Below, one piece after another: positions 44,239-54,503 of a DNA stretch of 64,000 bases. Each line of letters starts with the position of its first letter. Position 1 is the first letter of the stretch. The translations under genes were made by a program, and so were the position numbers. This stretch comes from Triglochin maritima (Eukaryota; Streptophyta; Magnoliopsida; Alismatales; Juncaginaceae). The stretch covers positions 16,150,501 to 16,214,500 of the forward strand of contig OY821770.1 in NCBI GenBank assembly GCA_963682175.1, written 5' to 3'. The notes beneath the pieces are model-generated. The model saw only the letters and a list, made by a program, of their open reading frames with translations, had not been told where the DNA came from and searched no databases.

Positions 44239-46290
44239 TGAAGGGAATGTGTTCTAAAAGTTTTACTTTTAAATGTCAATTATTATGAATTGAATGAGAA
44301 ATCATTTTGTTCCTTGTTTATGTTATTCGTCTTTTGGAAGTGTTAAGGAAGAGACTCTTGGTCCTTAACCGTAGAGCTCTAAAAGATATTGGTTTACATA
44401 AAACAAAAGATATTCGCAATCATGGTAATTAGCATGTGACATTAATTACCGAGTTAAGATTGTCGTGTTGGTCATAGATCATTGTAGCTCTACAAGTGAG
44501 TGACAACACGGGTACACAAAAGAGGAAAATAGTACTTTTGCATACCGAATTGACCTAACAAGTAAAATATTATAGGAATGTGTTTCTGTGTCATTAATAT
44601 TTTACTGTGTCCTTGGTCCTTTGATATGAGACTTATATCTGATGGCTTAAGGAGTTGTTAATTAGACTAGTGTCTTGAGTTATCTATAAGTGTAGTGTAA
44701 AGGCATTAGTTGGTTAAGTATAACTTACGTTGGAGAAGATAGTTAGTCAAAAGATTATCATTGCCCCTCTTAATTGAGTGATGATATTAGTGAGCCCCTT
44801 GATAAAGCAAAGTTATAATGTGCACAATGTGATTTGATTTAAGTCACATATTTATAACTAGCTTAAAGAGATCAAGAAATGAATACTAATACAAGGATGA
44901 CACAATACTACTTTGTGTGTATTCTTAATATCATGAGGCAAGGGACAGACACAAGTGGTGCACTCCATCACTAAATGGATCGGGTTTTGGTTCGAGTGGA
45001 ATTAAGACATCTAACTAATTGGGAGCTATAATGTGTAGCTAGATACCGCTTATAGCTTGTGATATTAAGCTCTTAATATCACTGCCAACTTAGTTTAGAT
45101 CCTCCCATAGGTCACACCACAAAACTGGGAAACAAGAAATGGGGATTTTGAGTTCATAAGATGTGTCGGGTTTCTTGTAGAAAATATGACACATGGGGTG
45201 AACAAGCAAAATCAAAATTATGTTGTGATTAATAACATAATTAGAATCTAAATTAAATTCATATGTGATGTAAATATTATGGGGTGTAATGATTGATCAT
45301 TACATAGGATAATATGTTACATAAGTTGTGAATTTACTACTAATCCCGAAATGTCAAATTTTGTAGGGGTTAAACCGAAATTTGACAAGTCTGCAGAACA
45401 GTGCTCCAACGGTCGACCGGTTAGCAGTAAACGGTCGACCGATCGGGCACGGTCGACCGGACATGTCTCGACCGATAACAGGGAATTTTCATCTGTTCGA
45501 ACGGTCGACTGAATGTAATCGGTCGGTCGACCGAACATAGCGATGGAATAATTCCTGTTACGAACGGTCGACCGAGTTATTGAACGGTCGACAGAAACCA
45601 GGTTCGATCGGTCGACCGAACGTCCAAACGGTCGACCGGTCCTGACGGTTAATGCAGAATTAATTTAAGAATTAATTAGATCATGCATGGAATTGGTCCA
45701 TAATTGATTTAATTCGTGGCTAATATTATTTATTATTAAATAATGGATGGTTAGATGGAATTTTGCATGAAATCATGGGCAAGAGGTTGCACATGAATAG
45801 GTAATTTGGAGAGAACTTATAAATACAAGTTTATCTCATTACCTCCTTAATTTTTCATTCATTATTTTCTTATGCAAAATTCTCTCTCCATAATTCTCCA
45901 CGAAAATTCCTTAATTCTTAAGTTTAGTTTTAGTTCTTAAGAGATCATCTTCTCAAGGGAATTAAAGAGGGGTTAGTAATTGGATTCTAAACCCTATCGG
46001 AGATTGAGAGACTAGCTTCCCTCTCTCCGATCTTGTTTAGAGTTTGGTGAATACTCGGAGGCATCCGGCGCAGCGAGAAGCATCCCCAACGTCTCCGAAT
46101 CTTCAAGAAGTTTTAGAGAACTTCTAGGTATGAATTTCGGAGCCCATATTTGTTTTAATAAAGTTTTGAAACTAGATATTGAAACAAATCGATGCATGCA
46201 TGAAATAAATCATAGAAAATTGTAAATTGATCCTTGTTGTGCATAAAAATTCGAAAAATATACATGCATAATTAAACATGAAATCCTACA
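44239..46290 (+). mobile_element. Solo LTR (family A, plus orientation) in Tekay
   Basis: TGAAGGGAATGTG to AAATCCTACA, 2052 bp, flanked by the perfect duplication GGTTG (44234-44238, 46291-46295). TATA box TATAAATA at 45818-45825. It is the reverse-oriented relative of 11589-13716 and 28687-30851 and is close to 54504-56330. A dense GGTCGACC array sits at 45411-45640. No internal region, so it is a product of LTR-LTR recombination. Confidence 0.93.
45411..45640 (+). promoter_or_regulatory. GGTCGACC array in family A LTR (best preserved)
   Basis: Seven exact octamers lie in 230 bp, plus CGGTCGACTG and CGGTCGACAG variants, ending about 178 bp upstream of the TATA box. Flanking bases extend several to CGGTCGACCG. 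The closest relative, 54504-56330, lacks the array altogether. Confidence 0.65.
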
Positions 46291-47138
46291 GGTTGATGGT
46301 GGTCTGAGGTTCAGGAGTCGGATCTGGGTGCCGAAGGTTGATGGGTTGTGAGACGACATCATGGAGGAGGCACACCGAGTGAGATATACCATTCACCCGG
46401 GGAGTACGAAGATGTATAAGGACCTGCAGCGGAACTTCTGGTGGAAGGGCTTGAAGAGAGATATTGCGGATTTTGTGAGCCGATGCTTAGTCTGTCAGTA
46501 GGTGAAGATTGAGCATCAGCGACCAGCAGGACTGATGCTGTGTACTGAGCTTCCTGAGTGGAAGTGAGAGCACGTGACGATGGACTTTGTCATGGGGCTG
46601 CCGAAGACGAGGAGATTCCACGACACGATTTGGGTGACAGTCGATCGACTGACCAAGTCGGCGCACTTCTTAGCGATCAGGACCACGTTTCCTTTGGAGG
46701 GTCTAGCTAAGTTGTACGTAAAGGAGATAGTCAGGCTGCACGGAGTACCAGTGAGCATCATCTCAGATCGAGATCCCAGATTTACGTCCAGGTTTTGGGG
46801 GAGTCTGCAGCAGGCTTTGGGGACACGACTGAGGTTCAGTACTGCGTTTCACCCACAGACAGATGGTCACTCAGAGAGGACGATCCAGACCTTGGAGGAT
46901 ATGCTGAGAGCATGCACACTAGATTGGTCAGGACACTGGAATGAGCATCTGCCGTTGATAGAGTTCGCCTACAATAATAGCTATCATTCGAGTATTGGGA
47001 TGGCACCCTACGAGGCGTTGTACGGGAGGCCTTGCAGATCACCAATATGATGGAGTGATGTGGGCCAGAGGCAGTTAGTGGGGCCAGAGCTCGTGCAGAT
47101 GTATGCAGAGAAGGTGGACGTGATCAGGAGGAGATTGG
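46291..47138 (+). pseudogene. Tekay integrase
   Basis: The zinc-binding HHCC domain is readable (HRVRYTIHPGSTKMYKDLQR, CLVCQ). The catalytic core has [40 protein letters not shown] and [15 protein letters not shown], so the D, D and E residues are all visible. Stops at about 46349 (TGA), 46499 (TAG for the usual CAG Gln), 46566 (TGA for the usual TGG Trp) and 47048 (TGA) disrupt it. At 47138 it is cut by the second gag-protease element, within VDVIRRRL. Confidence 0.92.
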
Positions 47139-48317
47139 TGATGAGAATTTTATTTATTACCGCAAGTGCACGGTGTCTATGAAGACGTGGCAAGTACGGG
47201 TCGAACACAAGGAGGGAGAGATTTCGTTGTTAATGTTATTTCGATTGAGGGGAAGAAGGAAGAGAAGAATCAATTTGGGTTTTTGGTATTTTTGTGATTT
47301 AATTATCTAAAGTACGAAACAAAAGCAATTAGAACTAAAACAAGAAATAAGGAGAGAAATCCGTTGGGTGGAGGTTTAGATTTAGGTGTAGATTGGAGAA
47401 TGGAGAGACTTGAAATAAATCATGTTAGTTATGAGGCATTACAAGATAAATGATTTAACATAAACTCAAGTAATCAAAATATACTAATCACGAACTTAAA
47501 ACAATAACATGCATTCATCTTCTCTACCCCTAATTCCATCACCTCCACCCTTTGGAAAGAGTTAGAAACTCATGGAGGGAGGAAGAAGAAGGGATCCTAG
47601 AGACATTAAAATAAAATAAAAACAAGAATTAAAAGAACAGAATTTTATTACTAATGATCCAAGACCAAAGGTTCAAAGCTGTGTTACATTCGTCCTACAG
47701 GGCTATTTATAGCCGATACAGGGGATACCAATACATAAAAGGAGAGTACACGCGTCATCGCACGACAGGACGAAATTGGAGCACATGGATCAATGACTGG
47801 GCGGCGGAAACGCCGCATATTGAAGGTGTTGTGCGGCGAAAACGCCGCACAATCAGGTCTGCTCGGGTCCGGATTTTAGTCATGTGTTTATGGTATGATT
47901 TGATCTTTATTTACGCGTCTGGATGATTCTTTCCATTGTCTTGAACTCCGGATTATTCCTTCCATTGTTGGGGATTTATTTTTGACTTTTTCTTTTGACT
48001 TTTCCAACAAAATAACTTGATCCTTTTCTTTTGCAATCAGGTCCTTGGCATTTTGCAATTAAGTCCTTGACCTTTTTGTGATTAGCTCCTTGAATGCTTT
48101 TATGCTTTGACGCATTTCCAATTGAAACCCGATAAACTTGAACTCGGTCTTTATGGTAGAAATGAATCTTTTGCACGCGTTTATGCTCGGAATGTGGGTA
48201 ATTTGCATTCAGGTCCCTGTATTCTGTAAATACGACTAAACACATACCTTAGTAGCATTTATTGATATAAAAGTAATCTAAATGAAAGACATATGATGCA
48301 ATGTATGCAATGCATCA
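47139..48317 (-). repeat. Gag-protease element 2, 3' LTR
   Basis: On the minus strand it runs TGATGCATTGC to TCTCATCA. TATA (minus) at 47704-47711. Dyads GGCGGCGGAAACGCCGC and GTGCGGCGAAAACGCCGCAC lie at about 47800-47850, upstream of the TATA. U5-like block at 47181-47200. Confidence 0.92.
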
Positions 48318-48334
48318 AATACCCCCACACCTAG
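48318..48334 (-). other. Polypurine tract of gag-protease element 2
   Basis: The minus strand reads TAGGTGTGGGGGTATTT, directly inside the 3' LTR. As in element 1, a second G-rich tract of the same kind lies 1 kb upstream at about 49318-49335. Confidence 0.6.
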
Positions 48335-48599
48335 ATTTTGCTAGTCCCTAGCAAAGCAGAATATAAGAAAATGAAAGCAGGGAAATCCTAACTCACTTTC
48401 GTAGGAATCACGGTTGCACTTAGCATGTGCAACAAGCCGTTAAACCTCTTTGTTGCCAAGGAGGAGGAGTGTTGTCTCCTGAGGGTTTTCAGCGGATATA
48501 CCCACAAAATCCTGAATCAACATTTCATTAATAGCTCTCAATATCCCTACCTCAACCATATACATCTCACTAAGAATTTTTTGCATGCTCATTATATAA

Positions 48600-48956
48600 A
48601 TCTAACTCATTAAAAATATGACTTGGTCTTTGTTCCTCCAACATTCACACCACTAACCCTTCTACACATGTTTATCACTTGAATTATTTTGCACGCCTCC
48701 TCTGGTGGTGAAGTATCATTTGGATCAACCATGGCATGGATCATTCTTTTAGCTTTGGGCCTTGAGTATCTTAAAGTATTTTTTTCTTTTTCCGTGATTC
48801 AACACATTTGCTCTTTTTTTTCTTTTTGACACTTATACCCTTTTTGCATTCGTGTAGCGAGTTTGGTCGATAATCCCGAGCTGGAAGACTCAAGTTACCG
48901 GGTTTTAAGATACCCCTACGGACCAGTGACTCAAAGGCTTGGGCTTTTGTAATCAT
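48600..48956 (-). pseudogene. Unrecognised decayed ORF in 3' region of element 2
   Basis: The counterpart of 35980-36349: MITKAQAFESLVRRGILKPG, a lysine-rich run, then KRMIHAMVDPNDTSPPEEAC in another frame. Family unknown. Insertions in the lysine-rich run differ between the copies, which argues against strong coding constraint there. Confidence 0.33.
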
Positions 48957-49427
48957 TTTGCAAAATGTGCTTTCCTCACTTTATTCCTTTATTTTTACTT
49001 TTTATTTTCCTCAAGGCTTAATTGCTATTAGAAGTCCACACTTCCCGGTGTATTTTCCTCAACCTCTGCTTTTTATCAACCACTTCAAGGATTTGCTTCA
49101 TCCAATTTAAGTGCATACATGTCTTAAAGGGCAATGTGTTATTTCTTTGGAACTTAGATTTATGTCACAATTTCTACAAGCAGAACTATATAATAAGGAA
49201 CAAAAACTCAATGCAATTTGTACACAGATTTTGGTAGTTCAATCTTAAGCTATGTCATGGAACATTGTTTTTTTTTTTTAGAAGAAAACAAACAATTAGA
49301 TATATACATAGATAAACACCCCCCCCCCACACCTAAATCATGCATTGTCCTCAATGTATGCATAGATAAAATAAATGCACTTATTACCTGAGTCGGCTTG
49401 CGGTAGAGGGGTTGAGTTTGCTCATAG

Positions 49428-51989
49428 TCAACCGTAATCAGAACTGGATTGAATGACACCATATTGGTGCATGTATCCAGTTGAATTGTTCCCCATGTTG
49501 ACTTGAGGAAAAGATTCCACTCTTCTCACTTGAATTGGTTCGTTTATTTGCTCGAGTGATGGTGGTTGAGTAATTGAATCACTCCCTTTTTTCTTACTTC
49601 CTTTTTGCTTATGTGATGATTTATTTGATTCAGAATTCTGATAAATACGTGCTCTCATCACAACATCACTTGGGTTGCATATTATTTCTGGCTCATTATC
49701 AATATGGAAGATATTAAATTCTGCTTTTAAGTTCCCGAAAGATAATTGCATGAGCCCATTTCGACAGTTTATTAATGCTTCCGAAGTGGCTAAAAAGGGT
49801 CTACCTAGAATTACAGGGATTTGTCGATTAGGATTTACAACAGGTTCAGTATCAAGTACGACAAAATCCACTGGATAAATGAAGTCACCAACCTTAATCA
49901 AAACGTCCTCTACTATACCTCTCGGTTTCTTAACAGAACAATCAGCGAATTGGAGGGTTGTCCTAGAGGGTTTCAGTGGACCAAGGTTGAGTTGCTCGTA
50001 GACAGAAAATGGGAGCAAGTTAACGCTTGCACCAAGGTCTAGAAGGGCTTTATTGATAAACGTATCTCCTATTGAACATGAAATTGTGGGACACCCCGGG
50101 TCCTTATATTTTATAGGAGATGTGTTGGAAAGAATTGAGCATATGTTTGCAGTTAAGAATGCCTTCTTTGGTACATTTGTTTTTCTCTTCTTAGTGCACA
50201 AATCTTTTAAGAATTTAGCATAAGCAGGTATTTGTTGAATCATGTCTAAGAGTGGAATGTTTACCTTAACTTGCTTAAATACTTCCAAGATTTTCTCTAT
50301 TTGTGCACTAGAGTTCTTTTTGAGTCTATTGGGAAATGGGGCTTTAGGCACATAGACTCGCTCAGGTTCAGGTTGAGCTGCAGGTTCAGGTTGGGTAGGT
50401 GGAATGGGCTTTTCAATTTGGACGTCGGGTTCAATGGTCAAGTCATATGTGGGTGCTTGATGGCTAGATTGATTAGTCATTCTAGGGTTTACCACATTAT
50501 TGTCAATTTGTCTTCCGGACCGTAATGATACTACAACATTGATTTGTTGGAACGGTCCTTCCTCGTTAACCATTTGAACCGGTCTGGGGTTGTTATTTCC
50601 TGAGGGTGGTTGATAAGATTGATATTGGTTATTAGTTCTTGGGTTCACCTCAGGTTGACTTGGAAATTGGCCCTTTCCTCTTTCACCTATTATCTGTGCT
50701 AATTGGCTGACCTGTGTCTCTATCCTTTGGAATGATTGGTTGGTTGTTTGTATAAAAGTTGTCATTAAATTTTCTAATTTTGTCAACCTAACCTCATGAT
50801 TTCCATTATTACCCCCAGATGATGTATTATTTTGGTTATATGGGGTTGGTTGTTGTCTAGGAGGTTGTCCTTGTTGGGTCCACGAAAAATTGGGATGATT
50901 ACGCCAACCTGGGTTATAGGTTGATGCGTAAGGATCATTTCTAGAATTGTTATATGTGGCATTAACATGTTCCAGGTTCACACAGTCCTCCATTAAATGA
51001 CCAGTCTGACCACATCTAGAGCAAGGGGTAGGGGATGCTTGTCGGGTTTGGTTTTGCAGCTCTAGACTTTCCATTCTACGCATTAGGGTAGCTAGTTTTG
51101 CCTCAGCCGCTATGTTGGAGTCTATAGCTAAGACACCTGGTCGGGGTTGACTTGCTATTCTAGATCCAATACTCGGGTTGATGGGTGTTCTAGCATTGTC
51201 CCATTGCATACTATTTTCAGCTAAATCCTCAAGAAAAGTCCAGGCATCATTTTCATTCTTGGACATAAAGTTCCCTTGGCTCACAGATTCTAGCATAACC
51301 CTAGATGTGGGTGTCAATCCCTCATAAATAATTTGGCATAATTGCCACTTCGGAATTCCGTGATGAGGGCATTGGGTCAAGACACTCTTAAATCTCTCAA
51401 GATAGGAATAGAACGGCTCGCTCTCAGACTGAACGAATGCAACAATTTCATTCCTAATCTTCATAGTCTTATGGTTGGGGAAATATTTTTTTAAAAACAC
51501 TTGAACAAATTCAGCCCAACTTCTAATAGATCTTTCGGCTAGACTATATAGCCATTTCTTAGCGTCGTCCTTAAGTGCTAGAGGCACGAATTTCAGACGC
51601 ACTGCCTCTTCAGGGATATGCTGGTATTGCATAAGAGAGCAGATTTCTTCAAATTCTCTAAGGAAGAGATATGGGTCTTCCCTGGTGGTGAACTTAGGCA
51701 ACATACTCATGTATTGTGCCTTAAGTTCGAAGTCGCGACCCGGGATGGTGGGCATAACGATGCACGATGGCTGAGCAGCCATCGTTGGGTAGCACCGATC
51801 CCTCAAAGTTATAGGTTGCGCAACAGGCGGGTCCACTACGTTCTCACCCATTAGATCCGGGTGAGGTGGTGCAACAGGTGGATTGGGGTTAAGTTCCAGA
51901 CTGGAATCTAGATGAACTCGTGAGAGTCGATTACTCAAGTCCCGAATCCAAATCTGAGTGCACCGGGTTGAATCAATTTTTGAATTCAA
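49428..51989 (-). CDS. Gag-protease polyprotein, element 2 (intact, 853 codons)
   Basis: One uninterrupted minus-strand ORF, collinear with 36831-39410. It has the same N-terminus (MNSKIDSTRCTQIWIRDLSN), a gag domain with FLKKYFPNHKTMKIRNEIV, a CCHC knuckle CSRCGQTGHLMEDC, the Gln/Asn/Pro-rich linker (slightly shorter), PKAPFPNRLKK, and a protease with ALLDLGASVNLLPF and ILGRPFLATSEA. The ending is STGYMHQYGVIQSSSDY plus one residue, shared with copy 1. Keeping a full frame in two copies with scattered amino-acid changes suggests the frame was selected until recently. No enzymatic pol follows. Confidence 0.9.
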   Translation of the reverse strand: MNSKIDSTRCTQIWIRDLSNRLSRVHLDSSLELNPNPPVAPPHPDLMGENVVDPPVAQPITLRDRCYPTMAAQPSCIVMPTIPGRDFELKAQYMSMLPKFTTREDPYLFLREFEEICSLMQYQHIPEEAVRLKFVPLALKDDAKKWLYSLAERSIRSWAEFVQVFLKKYFPNHKTMKIRNEIVAFVQSESEPFYSYLERFKSVLTQCPHHGIPKWQLCQIIYEGLTPTSRVMLESVSQGNFMSKNENDAWTFLEDLAENSMQWDNARTPINPSIGSRIASQPRPGVLAIDSNIAAEAKLATLMRRMESLELQNQTRQASPTPCSRCGQTGHLMEDCVNLEHVNATYNNSRNDPYASTYNPGWRNHPNFSWTQQGQPPRQQPTPYNQNNTSSGGNNGNHEVRLTKLENLMTTFIQTTNQSFQRIETQVSQLAQIIGERGKGQFPSQPEVNPRTNNQYQSYQPPSGNNNPRPVQMVNEEGPFQQINVVVSLRSGRQIDNNVVNPRMTNQSSHQAPTYDLTIEPDVQIEKPIPPTQPEPAAQPEPERVYVPKAPFPNRLKKNSSAQIEKILEVFKQVKVNIPLLDMIQQIPAYAKFLKDLCTKKRKTNVPKKAFLTANICSILSNTSPIKYKDPGCPTISCSIGDTFINKALLDLGASVNLLPFSVYEQLNLGPLKPSRTTLQFADCSVKKPRGIVEDVLIKVGDFIYPVDFVVLDTEPVVNPNRQIPVILGRPFLATSEALINCRNGLMQLSFGNLKAEFNIFHIDNEPEIICNPSDVVMRARIYQNSESNKSSHKQKGSKKKGSDSITQPPSLEQINEPIQVRRVESFPQVNMGNNSTGYMHQYGVIQSSSDYG

Positions 51990-53224
51990 ATTCGAAATTT
52001 AAATTCCAAATTTAATTTCAAGAATTAATTACTCTTTTTTTCGTTTTTTTTTTAAAGGAAACAAACAATAGAAAGGTAAGGATGAGAAGGGAAAGAAGAC
52101 TCAGACGAGAAAGGAAACTTAACTCTAAAGGATAAAAATTAGGGTTGGTCAGAAATTTCCTGAACAAGCACGGTCAAAACAATCCTAGACCTAGTGTCAC
52201 TTAGATCTAGACGACTCCTAACTGGTTGAGTCGAATTGATTTGCTTGATTCACCTCCCTCACCAATCAAACCAAGTTGGCCAGTTAGTGTATAGCTAGTG
52301 GGGGCGCTTCCGACAGAGTCGGTGCCAATTAGACAACCACGTCGCTTGGAAGACTTTCGTCGACACAAAAACACTTTCTAGACACCAAATTGAATTCAAT
52401 TAGCTTCAGGTCATAGCAAGTCAAACCAATCTCCTCCTTAATTGAGTCTGAGTCCTTAGGGGCCAATGTCTAATTGATTTTAAATTTTAGGCTTAGGCGA
52501 CACTTCAGGATTGTGGTTTGTGGGCTACGGGAGGGTGATGAAATCCCCACCGTATCTTTTCCTACGGAGTTGCCCTTAAGATAGTTTAACTTAAATCTAG
52601 CAAAGATAGTCAAACAATGGTCCTTTTAATGGGGGCAATTGCAAGGTTGTATGCAACTAAATTATATGCTATAATGCAATCGATAAAAACCTCGATACGT
52701 ACCTTGCCTCCAGCAATCTTCAACAAGTATTAATTTGCAAGAATTTAGCAAGAATAATGCAAGCAAAACATTATATGATGCATGCACTAAGGTCTTTCTA
52801 ATTTTGCCAATTTTAGGTCAGAGTTGAATTATTGCCAATTATGGAATTGTAACCCTAACACGTGCAATTCTACGAAAGGAAACTTTTCAACTATTCAGAT
52901 TTTACGAGAAAGGCAAGAAAAGTTACCTCCGCAATGCTCAGTCGGGTTCGCCGCCCGCTCTCGGAGATTCCAGTAGCTCAATGCGACCACCCAGCGATGC
53001 CGACGACCCCAGAGAAAAATGAAGACCAGAACCCACACTGGTGCGGCGATTCCGCCGCAAGTTACCTTGTAGATGCGGCGATTCCGCCGCCCAAGTGTCT
53101 CAGAACGCTCCCGGATTTCGCCGCGCGCTCTGTTGTCTCCTGCTACACAAATTCAAATACTTAGATCGCGCACAAGGTAGACAGGATAAAATCGAAAACA
53201 CAAAAACACAAAATCTGCGTCGCC
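51990..53224 (-). other. 5' leader of gag-protease element 2
   Basis: Non-coding leader collinear with 39411-40704. It contains dyads TGCGGCGATTCCGCCGCA (53041-53058) and GATGCGGCGATTCCGCC (about 53072-53090) near the 5' end. No credible ORF. Confidence 0.6.
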
Positions 53225-53242
53225 TCCCCGGCGACGGCGCCA
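53225..53242 (-). other. Primer binding site, tRNA-Asp, element 2
   Basis: The minus strand reads TGGCGCCGTCGCCGGGGA, one base different from the tRNA-Asp site of element 1, and 6 bp inside the 5' LTR. Confidence 0.88.
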
Positions 53243-53248
53243 AAAACT

Positions 53249-54427
53249 TGATGAGAATTTTATTTATTACCGCAAGTGCACGGCGTCTATGAAGACGTGG
53301 CAAGTACGGGTCGAACACAAGGAGGGAGAGATTTCGTTGTTAATGTTATTTCGATTGAGGGGAAGAAGGAAGAGAAGAATCAATTTGGGTTTTTGGTATT
53401 TTTGTGATTTAATTATCTAAAGTACGAAACAAAAGCAATTAGAACTAAAACAAGAAATAAGGAGAGAAATCCGTTGGGTGGAGGTTTAGATTTAGGTGTA
53501 GATTGGAGAATGGAGAGACTTGAAATAAATCATGTTAGTTATTAAGCATTACAAGATAAATGATTTAACATAAACTCAAGTAATCAAAATATACTAATCA
53601 CGAACTTAAAACAATAACATGCATTCATCTTCTCTACCCCTAATTCCATCACCTCCACCCTTTGGAAAGAGTTAGAAACTCATGGAGGGAGGAAGAAGAA
53701 GGGATCCTAGAGACATTAAAATAAAATAAAAACAAGAATTAAAAGAACAGAATTTTATTACTAATGATCCAAGACCAAAGGTTCAAAGCTGTGTTACATT
53801 CGTCCTACAGGGCTATTTATAGCCGATACAGGGGATACCAATACATAAAAGGAGAGTACACGCGTCATCGCACGACAGGACGAAATTGGAGCACATGGAT
53901 CAATGACTGGGCGGCGGAAACGCCGCATATTGAAGGTGTTGTGCGGCGAAAACGCCGCACAATCAGGTCTGCTCGGGTCCGGATTTTGGTCATGTGTTTA
54001 TGGTATGATTTGATCTTTATTTACGCGTCTGGATGATTCTTTCCATTGTCTTGAACTCCGGATTATTCCTTCCATTGTTGGGGATTTATTTTTGACTTTT
54101 TCTTTTGACTTTTCCAACAAAATAACTTGATCCTTTTCTTTTGCAATCAGGTCCTTGGCATTTTGCAATTAAGTCCTTGACCTTTTTGTGATTAGCTCCT
54201 TGAATGCTTTTATGCTTTGACGCATTTCCAATTGAAACCCGATAAACTTGAACTCGGTCTTTATGGTAGAAATGAATCTTTTGCACGCGTTTATGCTCGG
54301 AATGTGGGTAATTTGCATTCAGGTCCCTGTATTCTGTAAATACGACTAAACACATACCTTAGTAGCATTTATTGATATAAAAGTAATCTAAATGAAAGAC
54401 ATATGATGCAATGTATGCAATGCATCA
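53249..54427 (-). repeat. Gag-protease element 2, 5' LTR
   Basis: 1179 bp, equal in length to the 3' LTR. Differences noted by eye: GGCGTC/GGTGTC, TATTAAGC/TATGAGGC, TTTGGTC/TTTAGTC. TATA (minus) at 53814-53821. Confidence 0.92.
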
Positions 54428-54503
54428 ATTGGCCACAACACAGAGCAGGCAGAAGAGTTATGCTGACAGACGCAGACAGGCGTTGAGTTTTGAGGTTGGT
54501 GAC
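54428..54503 (+). pseudogene. Tekay integrase C-terminal segment
   Basis: A short host island between two insertions. It continues the integrase frame with TTQSRQKSYADRRRQALSFE and VGD, the conserved GPY/F lead-in of Gypsy integrases. Its first five bases are the duplicated ATTGG and its last five are the duplicated GTGAC. Confidence 0.88.

Larger units (their letters stand above)
47139..54427 (-). mobile_element. Gag-protease-only LTR element 2 (TR-GAG-like, Athila-type)
   Basis: 7289 bp, flanked by the perfect duplication ATTGG (47134-47138, 54428-54432). LTRs of exactly 1179 bp (47139-48317, 53249-54427) differ at about five positions by eye, so it too is recent. Same organisation as element 1: tRNA-Asp primer site, leader, intact gag-protease ORF, 1-kb 3' region, polypurine tract. 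No RT or integrase. Compared with element 1 the gag ORF is closely similar but the LTRs differ clearly in U3 and leader, so the two are separate insertions of sister subfamilies. Confidence 0.9.

Noticed and set aside
34525..54427. Idea that the two gag-protease elements are one tandem duplication
   Set aside because: Different target duplications (CGTGT, ATTGG), different LTR lengths and sequence, and host coding sequence between them in order.
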